Positions 25,174-36,141 of a stretch of 64,000 bases of DNA are shown piece after piece (the first letter of the stretch is position 1; the number at the start of each line of letters is the position of its first letter). The notes under the pieces were generated by a model, which saw only the letters and a list, made by a program, of their open reading frames with translations, made no database searches and was not told the DNA's origin. The position numbers and the translations under genes were made by a program. The DNA is taken from the NCBI GenBank assembly GCA_025602915.1, contig JAHLJZ010000049.1, positions 62,001 through 126,000 of the forward strand, written 5' to 3'. This DNA comes from Paraphysoderma sedebokerense (lineage: Eukaryota > Blastocladiomycota > Physodermatomycetes > Physodermatales > Physodermataceae).

Positions 25174-26857
25174 ATGGCAGATGACAGACCCTCCCTCCCT
25201 GGTAAATACACACTGAACTGTTTGCTGCTGTCCCCTCCCCAACTGTCCCCAGAACTCAAACTGACCCTCACCCCCTTCCTTCCATTCTATAGCTGTTCTG
25301 CAAGGGCAGACGCAACACCCCTTCTCCCTAGACAACTTTCGCAAATATTTACTGCACAAGCATTCCTCCGAAAACCTAGACTTTTATCTTTGGCTCATAG
25401 AGTACAGAATCAAATTTCAAAACTTGCCTCAACCAGTCAAGGACCTCTATCCCCATCTTTCCTCATGTCAAAACGACAGCAGCCCCTTTCCAGCAACGGA
25501 AGGTGAAAAGCCTTCCAGCCATGCTGTAGCCATAGATATCAATACTGAAACAAATGAAGCAAAAGCATTGCAGGCAAATGATTTGAAATCTCTAGAAGAA
25601 TCGCTTAACGGCGGCATCAGTGTGAGCAACACCTCCACCATTGCGTCGAATGCGTCCTTCGCCTCCAAAATCCACCCATTACCGTCGTCAAGCAACCCGG
25701 CAGAGGCAGAAGTCATTTCCTTCTACACCAGCCACATGACTGCTGAGCTCCAGTACATCCTTCAAACCTACATCCTCCCTTCCTCAACCCGGGAGCTCAA
25801 TATCACTTCGGCTATGCGTTCTTCTGTGATTCGAAACTTGTCCAAAACATACCACCCTTCGGTCTTCGAAGAAGTATCAGACCACATCCTCGACCTCATG
25901 AAATCTTCTTCGTTTCCAAGCTTTTTAGAATACGCCGCCTCAAATATATCGCCTTTCGAAATGAAACTTCGTTGGATCGTATTGACTGGCTTGGTAATCC
26001 TGTACATTGGTGCTACGGCCGCCATGATTGTTTTGCCTTGTCACCGATGGTGGAGGTTCTTGGCCTGGCCTCTCTTGGTTTTTGCAGTATTGAGCTATAT
26101 CCAAATCAGGCATTCATTCTCCTTGACCAATCATTTCTTGGGTTATTACAATTCTACAAAGACTCCTTGTTCGCCCACCAGCGAGGGATTTAGAAAACCT
26201 CAAAATGCTCAGTTTGGAGACAAACATGGGCTTTCCTGGTCATTGGTCCAAAAACTGCGTTCAAACGATAAATCAGCCGGAAAAGGTGACCTTAAACAGG
26301 TTGTAGAAAAAGGAACTGTTCACCAAGGCCCCAAGGGTTTGTCGTTGGGAGCGCTGCAGCCCGTATTCAGCGATTCGAGTGAATTCAAGGCAAACGGAGA
26401 CACGGACACTTGTGTTGTCGCCATAGGAACCGAAAACTGGTCATTGGGAGGAGGAGATTTCCACGAAGTAGGGGATTCGTTATTCTCAAAACCGAAATCT
26501 CAATCAACATCAAACTCCAAAAAGAATCCTACTTCATCTCCGCTTTCGCAATCAGCGATTTCAGTGTCCGAAGAACCTCAGTCCGATTCCGATACCCACT
26601 CCGATTCACACATCATTCAAACCAAACTGGACTTTGGAAACCACATTTCCACCAAACCATCCCTCATACTCGGCATGCCTAATTCATCGTCCATGTCCCG
26701 TTCCAATTCAACCATCCATTCCGGGAAAAAATCCACAATTTGGTTAGACTCTTTGCAAAAACGAAAGGTCAAATCCGTCATCTTGAAAACTCTGTTGGTG
26801 TCTCTACTTGTTGGGATCATCCCAATCTTGGTACCCGAAAATCTGGGACGTTTCTAG
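25174..26857 (+). CDS. RGS-domain membrane protein, Rax1-like
   Basis: Two exons (25174-25201 and 25293-26857) give 530 aa. The short first exon, MADDRPSLP, joins in phase 1 to AVLQGQTQHPFSLDNFRKYL, then HSSENLDFYLWLIEYRIKFQ. That is the first half of an RGS domain (P-x-F-x-L-x-x-F-x-x-Y, then E-N-L-x-F). After a Ser/Ala-rich insert the second half follows (ITSAMRSSVIRNLSKTYHPS, FEEVSDHILDLMKSSSFPSF). Two membrane segments come next (IVLTGLVILYIGATAAMIVL and FLAWPLLVFAVLSYIQI). A long Ser/Asn-rich cytosolic stretch leads to a third hydrophobic segment at the C-terminus (LLVSLLVGIIPILV). Fungal Rax1 proteins share an N-terminal divergent RGS domain plus C-terminal membrane helices and mark bud or polar sites. 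GAP activity toward a G-alpha is not established. Confidence 0.8.
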
Positions 26858-27437
26858 GGCAATGCTTTTCAGTCCATCTCTAGAATACAGTGACCATATA
26901 TTCATCCATCAAGCATATTCTATTATTACCCTAATATTAATTATTACATATATATATACATATCACTTATACACACTTGATGGATGGATTGAAAACGTGG
27001 GGGACTTAATGTGTTTCTTTTAATGGAGTCGCAACGATAATGTCTTGACTGTAGATAGATTAGCATACAGTGCGTCTTAAATCATATGTTTTCCAGAGTG
27101 GAGTTCTTAATAAAATTACCCAAAATGCTATCGTTATTCATCACGTACAACTTGATGAATAACGAAAGTATAATATTGGTCCATCTCAACAAAATAATTA
27201 TATAGGAATCAAGCAATGTTTGCGCTGTGTTGGATTCTTTCTCATCTGGGTATCCGATAAATACAATCACGCATTGAGAATTGAATTTTAAACCATAAAG
27301 ATTAATTTTTTTAAAAATTTTTTATTGACATCATCACAGCATCTCAATACGAATATTCAAAAGTAACATCTGGGTATCAGATAAATACAATCATGAATTG
27401 AACATTGAATTCCAAAACGAGTTTAATTCAATTCAAT
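26858..27437. other. Convergent 3' flanks with a direct repeat of the array's 3' untranslated region
   Basis: About 580 bp between RGS and the secreted-protein array. It contains two related segments of about 45 bp sharing CATCTGGGTATC, then GATAAATACAATCA, at about 27244 and 27368. Both also resemble the 3' flanks of the other array copies (GTTGGGTATCACATAACTAC near 29413). The outer one looks like a leftover of an older copy. Confidence 0.5.
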
Positions 27438-28431
27438 TTAGTTTTTTGGCCAGTTTGGTTTAATTTCTTGACCGATGAATCCTTGTTGGAATAAACCATC
27501 ATGGTAATAGGAATCATAAGTGCGGTTATAGCAGCTGTCTCCACCAGTGGGCCCGATGTGGGGGCTATTTGAATGATATAAAACAATGGTTATGAAGATT
27601 GAATGACAAGAGTTTGAAATTAAAAAGTAAATACCAATGGCAAGTAGCATTGTAGGGAACCAATTGAGCGTGAACAATGCGGCAGGAGACGGTGTCTCTG
27701 CCATGTAGTCATCATCTGGTGCGGGCTTGGCCAAGAGAATGGATCTGCATTCATCCATGGATTCATATTGCTTGTTGGCACCGGTACAGAAACGTTGAGC
27801 AAGACCGCAGATAGTGTTGACACGGGAGAGCAAGTTTTGTTGAGGATCGGTTTTGCCGTCGATTTTGTTACCTTCTGCCAACCAAGCACCGACGTTGATC
27901 AAGGCAAGGTCATATTCGGTTACAAGATTTTCCTCATTGAATCTCCAGAAACCAGTTTGAGTAACATTTATGGTTTTGTTGGTTGCCCAATAAGTGAACT
28001 CAATGTCGACTTGAGAAGCGGCAACATTGCAGGAGCTGGCAAAGGATTTGACATAGGTATTGGTGATGCGGCGGTTACCAGCGGCAGGGGATAAAGCATA
28101 GAAATATTCAATCTGAAGTAAAACGATGAGCAAATATTCGACGCCAATTACATAATGGTATACTTACGGTTCCCCTTGTAGAGTCGAAATCACCGAGCGG
28201 ATTGACTCGACCATGAGAGACTTCAGCAAAAGTGTTTGGTGGAATGGCACCAGATCTCATGATCTGAATATTATTGGGGTAAATGATACCGCGATACACA
28301 TTTTGAACTGCATTAAAGTGCGCATCAAAATTATCTTTGCAGTTCACCGTTTCCTTGCGAGCCGCAAGTTTCAAAGCCTCGGCATTGAAGACCAAAGCGG
28401 CGAGTGTCAGAAGTACTACTGCTGTTTTCAT
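27438..28431 (-). CDS. Secreted protein, array copy 1 (possible NTF2/SnoaL-like fold)
   Basis: The start at 28431 gives a clean signal peptide, MKTAVVLLTLAALVFNAEA. Exon 1 continues LKLAARKETVNCKDNFDAHF to LGDFDSTRGT. A 55-bp intron (28113-28167) joins to IEYFYALSPAAGNRRITNTY, VDIEFTYWATNKTINVTQTG, FWRFNEENLVTEYDLALINV and CGLAQRFCTGANKQYESMDE. The last exon encodes PHIGPTGGDSCYNRTYDSYY and ends IKPNWPKN. I assign that final frame because differences from copy 3 are often synonymous in it. The donor of the second intron is uncertain: several phase-2 GT sites between about 27640 and 27700 would keep the frame. The FWRF/EYDL pattern suggests an NTF2/SnoaL-like cone fold, but I do not recognise a named family. 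Sequons and Cys pairs fit a secreted glycoprotein. Confidence 0.75.
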
Positions 28432-29467
28432 GCACTAGGTATAATCCTTTGGAACTAGAGATGTTGTTTTGGATTCTTTGTTAATGACTCTATAAGGGGG
28501 AATACACCATATTTATATCACCGCCGACCAGTTCTTTGCTGATTCCTTGAACTCTCGAAAGGCCGACTGGGGGTTGTAAGCGGAGTAACTGGTTCTTGAA
28601 ACCGACAATACGCGTTTCCTCTTTGAACCTGTCACGTTGTATTATTCACTCAAACAACGATGAAAATCGACCTACTAGAACCCCTTCATGAAGTTCTCCT
28701 TCGTTTCTTCTTCATCGAAGAAAAAAAAGTTTGCCACTCGATGGAATATCAGAATACACCCTCGGTCTAGACTGGAACCTGGGATGGAATTATAGTGAAA
28801 TTCATGGTTCTAGTTCCCGGTCGTTTCAGAAAATTTAATACAATCATAGAAGTAAAGAGTGAAATTATGTATTTTACATATATGAAGAAATTGCGATAAT
28901 ATTTGTGCTTTTTATCCTGCAGTTATCTATTAATGCAAATTATTAGTCAAGAAATTAAATGGAAATATAATAGACAACTGTAGGAGCATTTGTGCAATAT
29001 ATTCATAGTTGTACAATTCATAATTTCATTCTTAATTTCTCGCATTTTTTTTATGCCTTAACAGAATCTACGTAATAAAATTAATGCAATTCAGTCAAGG
29101 AATATAATATTTAAAATTTTATTTGTGGTTTTTTGGGAATATAATATTTGTAATTTTATTTGTGGTTTTTTAGGAATATAATATTTAAAATTTTATTTGT
29201 GGTTTTTGCTCTGCTAATCTTACAAATGGAAAACCAACATTATTCATTTGTTAACTAAAGAGCCAGAACCCACTCAAGAATTCTGTTTTCATATGCGTTG
29301 CGACGTCGTGTTATTTCGATCACTTTACAAAAGTAAACATTCCAATATTCAAATTTTGAGCAAACGCTTTTATTTGGAATAATCACAACATGTTACAGTA
29401 TTCAATATAACTGTTGGGTATCACATAACTACAACTAAAATGAGAGGTTAAAGAAGATATTTTTGGC
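28432..29467. other. Duplicated intergenic spacer, left copy
   Basis: The promoter of array copy 1 plus the 3' flank of copy 2. A TATA-like box (TATAAAT on the minus strand) lies at 28511-28517, about 80 bp upstream of the copy 1 start. Strongly A/T-rich beyond 28800. The segment recurs 2,023 bp to the right, without a difference that I noticed. Confidence 0.7.
29099..29207. repeat. 37-bp minisatellite, three units
   Basis: Three tandem units starting at 29099, 29136 and 29173. Each begins GGAATATAATATTT and ends TTTTATTTGTGGTTTTT. Unit 2 differs at two bases in the middle. It lies in the A/T-rich spacer. Confidence 0.85.
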
Positions 29468-29682
29468 TTAATTTTTAGGCCAGTTTGGTTTAATTTGTTG
29501 ACCGATGAATCCTTGTTTGAAGGGTGCATCAAGGTAATAAGAATCATAAGAGCGGTCAAAGCAGGAGTCTCCACCAGTGGGTCCGACGTGAGGGCTATGA
29601 GTTGAAAATGGTTATTAAGATTGTATGACAAACGTATGAAAATTAAAAGTAAATACCAGTGGCAAGAAGCATTGTAAGGAAC

Positions 29683-30454
29683 CTATTGAGCATGAACAAT
29701 GCGGCAGGAGACGGTGTCACGGTCCATGTAGTCATCATCTGGTGCGGGCTTGGCCAAGAGAATGGATCTGCATTCATCCATGGATTCATATTGCTTGTTG
29801 GCACCGGTACAGAAACGTTGAGCAAGACCGCAGATAGTGTTGACACGGGAGAGCAAGTTTTGTTGAGGATCGGTTTTGCCGTCGATTTTGTTACCTTCTG
29901 CCAACCAAGCACCGACGTTGATCAAGGCAAGGTCATATTCGGTTACAAGATTTTCCTCATTGAATCTCCAGAAACCAGTTTGAGTAACATTTATGGTTTT
30001 GTTGGTTGCCCAATAAGTGAACTCAATGTCGACTTGAGAAGCGGCAACATTGCAGGAGCTGGCAAAGGATTTGACATAGGTATTGGTGATGCGGCGGTTA
30101 CCAGCGGCAGGGGATAAAGCATAGAAATATTCAATCTGAAGTAAAACGATGAGCAAATATTCGACGCCAATTACATAATGGTATACTTACGGTTCCCCTT
30201 GTAGAGTCGAAATCACCGAGCGGATTGACTCGACCATGAGAGACTTCAGCAAAAGTGTTTGGTGGAATGGCACCAGATCTCATGATCTGAATATTATTGG
30301 GGTAAATGATACCGCGATACACATTTTGAACTGCATTAAAGTGCGCATCAAAATTATCTTTGCAGTTCACCGTTTCCTTGCGAGCCGCAAGTTTCAAAGC
30401 CTCGGCATTGAAGACCAAAGCGGCGAGTGTCAGAAGTACTACTGCTGTTTTCAT
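29683..30454 (-). CDS. Secreted protein, array copy 2 (chimera of copies 1 and 3, altered C-terminus)
   Basis: From the start at 30454 through the DDDYMD region the predicted protein is identical to copy 1, including the signal peptide and the 55-bp intron (30136-30190). At the repeat junction the minus-strand sequence has ACCGTG where copy 1 has CAGAG and copy 3 has ACAGAGAT. Copies 1 and 3 differ there by three bases and share a frame; copy 2 does not. It therefore reads DRDTVSCRIVHAQ and stops at 29683, losing the conserved tail (PHVGPTGGDSC... to NWPKN), which survives as untranslated sequence at about 29468-29620 identical to copy 3. The mature protein would lack about 60 C-terminal residues with two conserved Cys. 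It may be a functional short form or a newborn pseudogene. Confidence 0.7.
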
Positions 30455-31490
30455 GCACTAGGTATAATCCTTTGGAACTAGAGATGTTGTTTTGGATTCT
30501 TTGTTAATGACTCTATAAGGGGGAATACACCATATTTATATCACCGCCGACCAGTTCTTTGCTGATTCCTTGAACTCTCGAAAGGCCGACTGGGGGTTGT
30601 AAGCGGAGTAACTGGTTCTTGAAACCGACAATACGCGTTTCCTCTTTGAACCTGTCACGTTGTATTATTCACTCAAACAACGATGAAAATCGACCTACTA
30701 GAACCCCTTCATGAAGTTCTCCTTCGTTTCTTCTTCATCGAAGAAAAAAAAGTTTGCCACTCGATGGAATATCAGAATACACCCTCGGTCTAGACTGGAA
30801 CCTGGGATGGAATTATAGTGAAATTCATGGTTCTAGTTCCCGGTCGTTTCAGAAAATTTAATACAATCATAGAAGTAAAGAGTGAAATTATGTATTTTAC
30901 ATATATGAAGAAATTGCGATAATATTTGTGCTTTTTATCCTGCAGTTATCTATTAATGCAAATTATTAGTCAAGAAATTAAATGGAAATATAATAGACAA
31001 CTGTAGGAGCATTTGTGCAATATATTCATAGTTGTACAATTCATAATTTCATTCTTAATTTCTCGCATTTTTTTTATGCCTTAACAGAATCTACGTAATA
31101 AAATTAATGCAATTCAGTCAAGGAATATAATATTTAAAATTTTATTTGTGGTTTTTTGGGAATATAATATTTGTAATTTTATTTGTGGTTTTTTAGGAAT
31201 ATAATATTTAAAATTTTATTTGTGGTTTTTGCTCTGCTAATCTTACAAATGGAAAACCAACATTATTCATTTGTTAACTAAAGAGCCAGAACCCACTCAA
31301 GAATTCTGTTTTCATATGCGTTGCGACGTCGTGTTATTTCGATCACTTTACAAAAGTAAACATTCCAATATTCAAATTTTGAGCAAACGCTTTTATTTGG
31401 AATAATCACAACATGTTACAGTATTCAATATAACTGTTGGGTATCACATAACTACAACTAAAATGAGAGGTTAAAGAAGATATTTTTGGC
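30455..31490. other. Duplicated intergenic spacer, right copy
   Basis: Same content as 28432-29467: a TATA-like box at about 30534-30540 upstream of copy 2, then A/T-rich spacer and the 3' flank of copy 3. Confidence 0.7.
31122..31230. repeat. 37-bp minisatellite, second occurrence
   Basis: The same three-unit array carried along in the right copy of the 2.0-kb repeat, with the same internal variants. Confidence 0.85.
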
Positions 31491-32427
31491 TTAATTTTTA
31501 GGCCAGTTTGGTTTAATTTGTTGACCGATGAATCCTTGTTTGAAGGGTGCATCAAGGTAATAAGAATCATAAGAGCGGTCAAAGCAGGAGTCTCCACCAG
31601 TGGGTCCGACGTGAGGGCTATGAGTTGAAAATGGTTATTAAGATTGTATGACAAACGTATGAAAATTAAAAGTAAATACCAGTGGCAAGAAGCATTGTAA
31701 GGAACCTATTGAGCATGAACAATGCGGCAGGAGACGGTGTATCTCTGTCCATGTAGTCATCATCTGGTGGTGGCTTGGCTAAAAGGATAGCTTTGCATTC
31801 ATCGAACGATTCATATTGTTTGTTTGCGCCGGTACAGAAGCGTTGAGCAACACCGCAGATAGTGTTAACTCGAGATAACAAGCTCACTTGCGGGTCATTA
31901 GAACCGCCACCGCGTGTGTTACCTTCGGCTAACCAAGCACCAACGTTAAGCAAATCGAGGTCATATTCTGTTACGTGATTATTTTCATCGAATCTCCAGA
32001 AACCTTGCTGGGTAACATTGATAGTTTTATTAGTGGCCCAGTAGGTAAATTCAATGTCGACTTGTGAGGCGGCCACATCGCAAGAGCTTACGAAAGATTT
32101 GATGTACGTATTGGTGATGCGGCGATTACCAGCGGCAGGGGATAAACCGTAGAAATATTCAAGTGTTCCCCTTGTAGTTTTGAAGTCACCGAGAGGATTG
32201 ACTCGACCATGAGAAACTTCAGCAAAAGTGTTTGGTGGGATGGCACCAGATCTCATGATCTGAATATTGTTGGGGTAAATGATACCGTGATAAATGTTTT
32301 CAACTGCATTATAATGCGTCTCAAAATTATCTTTGCAGTTCACAGTTTCCCTGCGAGCTGCAAGTCTCAATGCTTCAGTGTTGAAGAGGAGGGCGGCGAG
32401 AGTAAGGAGGACAACAGCTGATTTCAT
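31491..32427 (-). CDS. Secreted protein, array copy 3 (5' intron absent)
   Basis: I start at 32427 (MKSAVVLLTLAALLFNTEA) because it aligns with copy 1 and forms a signal peptide; the frame extends upstream to 32511 but that part is not conserved. The protein is a diverged paralogue of copy 1: RRETVNCKDNFETHYNAVEN, VEIYHGI-type variants, then FKTTRGTLEYFYGLSPAAG without the intron that interrupts copies 1 and 2. Also present are FWRFDENNHVTEYDLDLLNV, a Gly-rich change GNTRGGGSNDPQ, and CGVAQRFCTGANKQYESFDE. The last exon encodes PHVGPTGGDSCFDRSYDSYY and ends NWPKN at 31491. The donor of the final intron is uncertain, as in copy 1. A TATA-like GATAAAAGG is at about 32491-32500. Confidence 0.75.
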
Positions 32428-33280
32428 GCACGGTGCAACTGGTATATTGGGTTTCTTCTGTTTTCTCTGAGCAATATGGAAGAGGACTACCCCTTTTATC
32501 AGGAACTCCATTTCTTTGAATGTAGTTCATATTACAGAAATCGAAGGTTCATCTCTCGGTTTGTTGCTAAAGCTGGTCTCCGAACAATCGACGCGTTTCT
32601 AAATTGGGAACGTCAACTGATGCAATACAATGATAAATAAACATAACAGACAACGGTACACGAATTTCTGGAAACCCCAACTATCGTTTCTGTATTTCCT
32701 TTGTGGCTACAAAAGAAACGTCTGTAATATTGAAACCCTCTGCATGGATACTTCCATTCCTCTGTAGAGTTGCCTCTTGAAGCCTCGAACGAGAACCAAG
32801 ACTATGCCCAACAGTGAAACGTTCTCATTTTGTTGGCGGTGTCGATCGGCAATTACTCATTCGTTTCCTACTGCTAACAGTGGATACGTACGTTGGGGCC
32901 ACCTCTCTGTATATCACTGAGAGGAATTTAAGAATTTTGGCTTAATAAATTCCAGGTTACTATTAACATATATGATATTGGAACAAGGCTGAATTCAGAG
33001 AACCTGGCGGGAATTTGTACTGCAGAAATCTAGTTGTACATATTTTTCTGAGAAACGGGAAAAGTGAACGACTTTGAGCAATTTGAGTGCGTAATAATGG
33101 ATTCGTCAGCACCGGAATCCCCACCGTCAGCATTTTATTTCTCCCTCCTTCCAAAGTCCAGGTTATAAATCTAGTTCCCTTTTGTGTCGCTTCTCATTTG
33201 AATAATCAGCGTGAACTTATCATACGGATAATAAACAGAAGTAGTGCGGCCCACCATTTTAATAGCGAAAATCGACTATC
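32428..33280. other. Promoter region between array copy 3 and the PPPDE gene
   Basis: About 850 bp between divergent genes. It differs from the spacers of copies 1 and 2 and lies outside the 2.0-kb repeat. No further copy of the secreted gene is visible. Confidence 0.4.
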
Positions 33281-35921
33281 ATGACTGAAAACGGACAAAA
33301 AGTGACACTGTACGTGTACGATTTATCACAAGGGATGGCTAGAGTGTTATCAAGAAACTTAACAGGCAGACAAATTGATGGAATATGGTAACATTCACTT
33401 ATTTTTTGGTGTAATTAATAAGGCGTCTATTAACTCGAACTACGCTATGTAAATGCCAGGCACACTAGTGTCGTCGCTTTCGGTTTGTAATTCCTATGCT
33501 TCATCGAGGTCAAATTGTAGAAACAACATTTATTCTTTCATTTATAGGCAGAGAATACTGGTTTGGTCAAGGAATATTCAGCTCCTCCCCTGTAAGCTTG
33601 TTGTTCTGTCAAATGATTCTCAATCTGTACCTCAACCTGATGTCATGATCTCCTCTTACTTAGGGCCATACTCATTATGGGCGGCCTGTTGAGATGGTAG
33701 ATATGGGGGAGACTTACATTCCAAGGGATGTCTTTGTGGACTACATTGAAAGTTTAAGAAGTATCTTCACGTACGTATCATCCCTGGTCCGCTCCAGTTC
33801 TCATTAGCTAACTCCGTTATTAAAATTGTCGTTTTAAACGCAGTGCCGAACGATATCATTTATTGAACCATAACTGTAATAACTTCACAAACGAAGTATG
33901 CCAGTTTCTTACTGGAAAAACAATTCCTTCTCACATTACAGGACTTCCGCAAGATTTCCTTGAAACGTACGTCACACATATTCCCCTCCGTTCAGTGCCT
34001 CTTTATCTAATGCGATGTTCCTTCTGAATAGACCCTTCGGCCAAGCTCTCCGACCAATGATTGAAGGTTTCTTCGACTCGTCGCCTGCTCGAGCTCTACC
34101 GACTCCAACTCCTGCCATCGCTCCGTCCACACCGCTGCAAACTTCCGCGCTGCCGACAAAACCGCACATACAATCAATTACATCTTTGGCCCAATTGCAG
34201 TCATTAATTCAGACCTCTCGAGCTGTTGTTGTTGACTTTACTTCGCAAACTTGCGGTCCGTGTGTTGCCATTAAACCCGAATTTGATCGTCTCATCCAAA
34301 CTTATGGCTTCAGAAAACGAAAACAGTTATTGACAGCCGTTAAAGTTGAAATGGGAATGGCTTTTGAAATATCGAGTTATTATAAAGTCAGCGCTACTCC
34401 CACATTCATGTTCTTTGTGAATGGGGAAAAAATTGATGAGTTTAAAGGAGCCAATAGAGTTCAGTTGGAGTCTTCCATCAAACGAGTGATGAGTATGGCT
34501 TATCCACGTATGTCATCATCTCTTACGTTAAACTTGGTTGTAACTCTTGCATTTAACTAAATGGCTTACTTATCTGGAATCGGCTTAGCTCATCCGCATG
34601 CGAAAATTCCATTACCGACTTTGACTTCGCTATGTCTTCATCCGATATTGTTTGATGCAGCCAGTAACGTCGATCAAATTTTTGTAAAATTACAATCCGT
34701 TATGTCAGAATCGAATGTTAAGTTGTCAAATGATGAATTGGCATGTCTCGAAAACTTAAAGATATTCATCCGTAAAACTGTCCAAAAAGAAACAGCGGGA
34801 CGGGTACCGAATGGATGGAATGACTTTATCCGTACGATTGTTCATTTCATTTTCCTTACGTTTCCCCACTACTAATGTGATGATTTAGACCGTCTTCTGC
34901 TTACAATACCGTTATCCAAAGCGTTTCCAGTTGTCGATATTTTACGACTGCTGATCCTTCAACCCGAAGTTGCTGACTTCTACACAAAAGATTCAGGTTT
35001 GCTCTCATATGTCTACTCTCCATACACTATTTATAGCACCTAACGCGATGGTATGAAAATCAGGTAACTCTATGTTGAACTTTATTCGGTCAGTTTGTGA
35101 GTCACCAGATGTGCCAAAAGCAACATTGTTGATGACTCTTCGCGCTGTAAGTTCATTTCTGTTCATTCGATGTTTAAATGTCCTCACGTATTCACGTCAC
35201 TCGACCGAATCATTCCAGGCTTGCAACATGTTTTCACTTTACTCCTCTGCGTCTCATTTGCTGTCCCACAAATCCTTCTCTAACTCGACTTCAACTGTCC
35301 CCGCTCCACCTTCTACCACGTCACCGTCTCTAACTCATCGGTCAATCACGTCCGCCTTTTTAATTCTTTGTTTACTCCATTCTGACTCAAATGTTCGCAA
35401 AACTGCGAGTTCCCTGGGATTTAATGTCAGTATCTGGCACATGAAACGAGTGATCGAAGGTGGGGAAGAGGTCACATTTTTAGTGGGAGGATGGAAAGAT
35501 GGTATGAATGGACAATCTCCGGAGCCGGAGGATGAGGACGATGAGGAATGGCTGGTGGAGATGGTTAGTGCAGTTGTAGGAGCTTTGGAGAAGGAAGAAG
35601 ATATTGATATTGGTAAGTCGTCATGATTGGCTGGTTTCTCCCTCGTTTAGCTATCCTTATACTCTGTGCTGAATATTTTTTTTTATTTTGACAATGCTAA
35701 TAGTGTATCGTCTGTTGGCGACGACAGCCAACTTCATGTATCAATCACCGTCCACGATTATCGAACTAGTCTCTGTTTTAGGTCTACAGAACACGATGAA
35801 CGAAAAATTAAAATTATTTAGCCAGGAAGAGAAAGCTATGGAAGAAGCAAAGAGGACAGCATTTGACAATGTAAAAGGGTTAATTAAAGAAGTGAACTTA
35901 TTGATTGAAGCACCGAGCTGA
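33281..35921 (+). CDS. PPPDE peptidase - thioredoxin - PUL fusion protein
   Basis: Three modules in one spliced gene. The N-terminal PPPDE (DeSI-type) thiol peptidase begins [20 protein letters not shown]. Its active-site His is in [14 protein letters not shown] (across an intron) and its Cys in [18 protein letters not shown], followed by [16 protein letters not shown] and [14 protein letters not shown] Pro/Thr linker leads to a thioredoxin domain with [16 protein letters not shown] and the cis-Pro loop [20 protein letters not shown]. The C-terminal PUL domain, the Ub-adaptor fold that binds Cdc48/p97 in PLAA/Doa1, is recognised from [32 protein letters not shown] and [19 protein letters not shown]. 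It ends LIEAPS. About eight introns. Both the His/Cys pair and CGPC are intact, so removal of ubiquitin-like modifiers coupled to redox and Cdc48 is plausible (inference). Confidence 0.85.
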
Positions 35922-36141
35922 AAGTGAGTCTTGGGTGTAAAGTTACGAATATGTAGTCCACTGATTAAGATAAAACTCATGATGTTGAAAATCCAAGTTC
36001 AGTCGAGCCGTACTATTCCTAGTTAATTTAGGCATATTGGATATTGTAATATATTTTTGAAATCCTTAGCTTTGTAATGTATTCTTTACTTTATATCAAC
36101 CGCACTTTTTTTATTTCAATTTATAATACATGATGAAAAGA

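Larger units (their letters stand above)
27701..29717. repeat. 2.0-kb direct repeat, left unit
   Basis: About 2,017 bp that recur at 29724-31740 with a constant offset of 2,023 bp. The unit runs from inside copy 1's second exon, through its promoter and spacer, to inside the last part of copy 2. I compared several hundred bases by eye and the translated frames on both strands and saw no difference. The two units are separated by six bases (29718-29723). Confidence 0.9.
29724..31740. repeat. 2.0-kb direct repeat, right unit
   Basis: Right-hand twin of 27701-29717. It covers most of copy 2, its promoter and spacer, and the 3' end of copy 3. Outside the units the similarity drops to that of diverged paralogues, so the repeat edges are sharp. 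Confidence 0.9.

Noticed and set aside
29659-30117. Plus-strand open frame of about 150 codons across array copy 2 (and a similar one at 27768-28094)
   Set aside because: It is antisense to the secreted-protein gene, whose frame shows the signal peptide and paralogue conservation.
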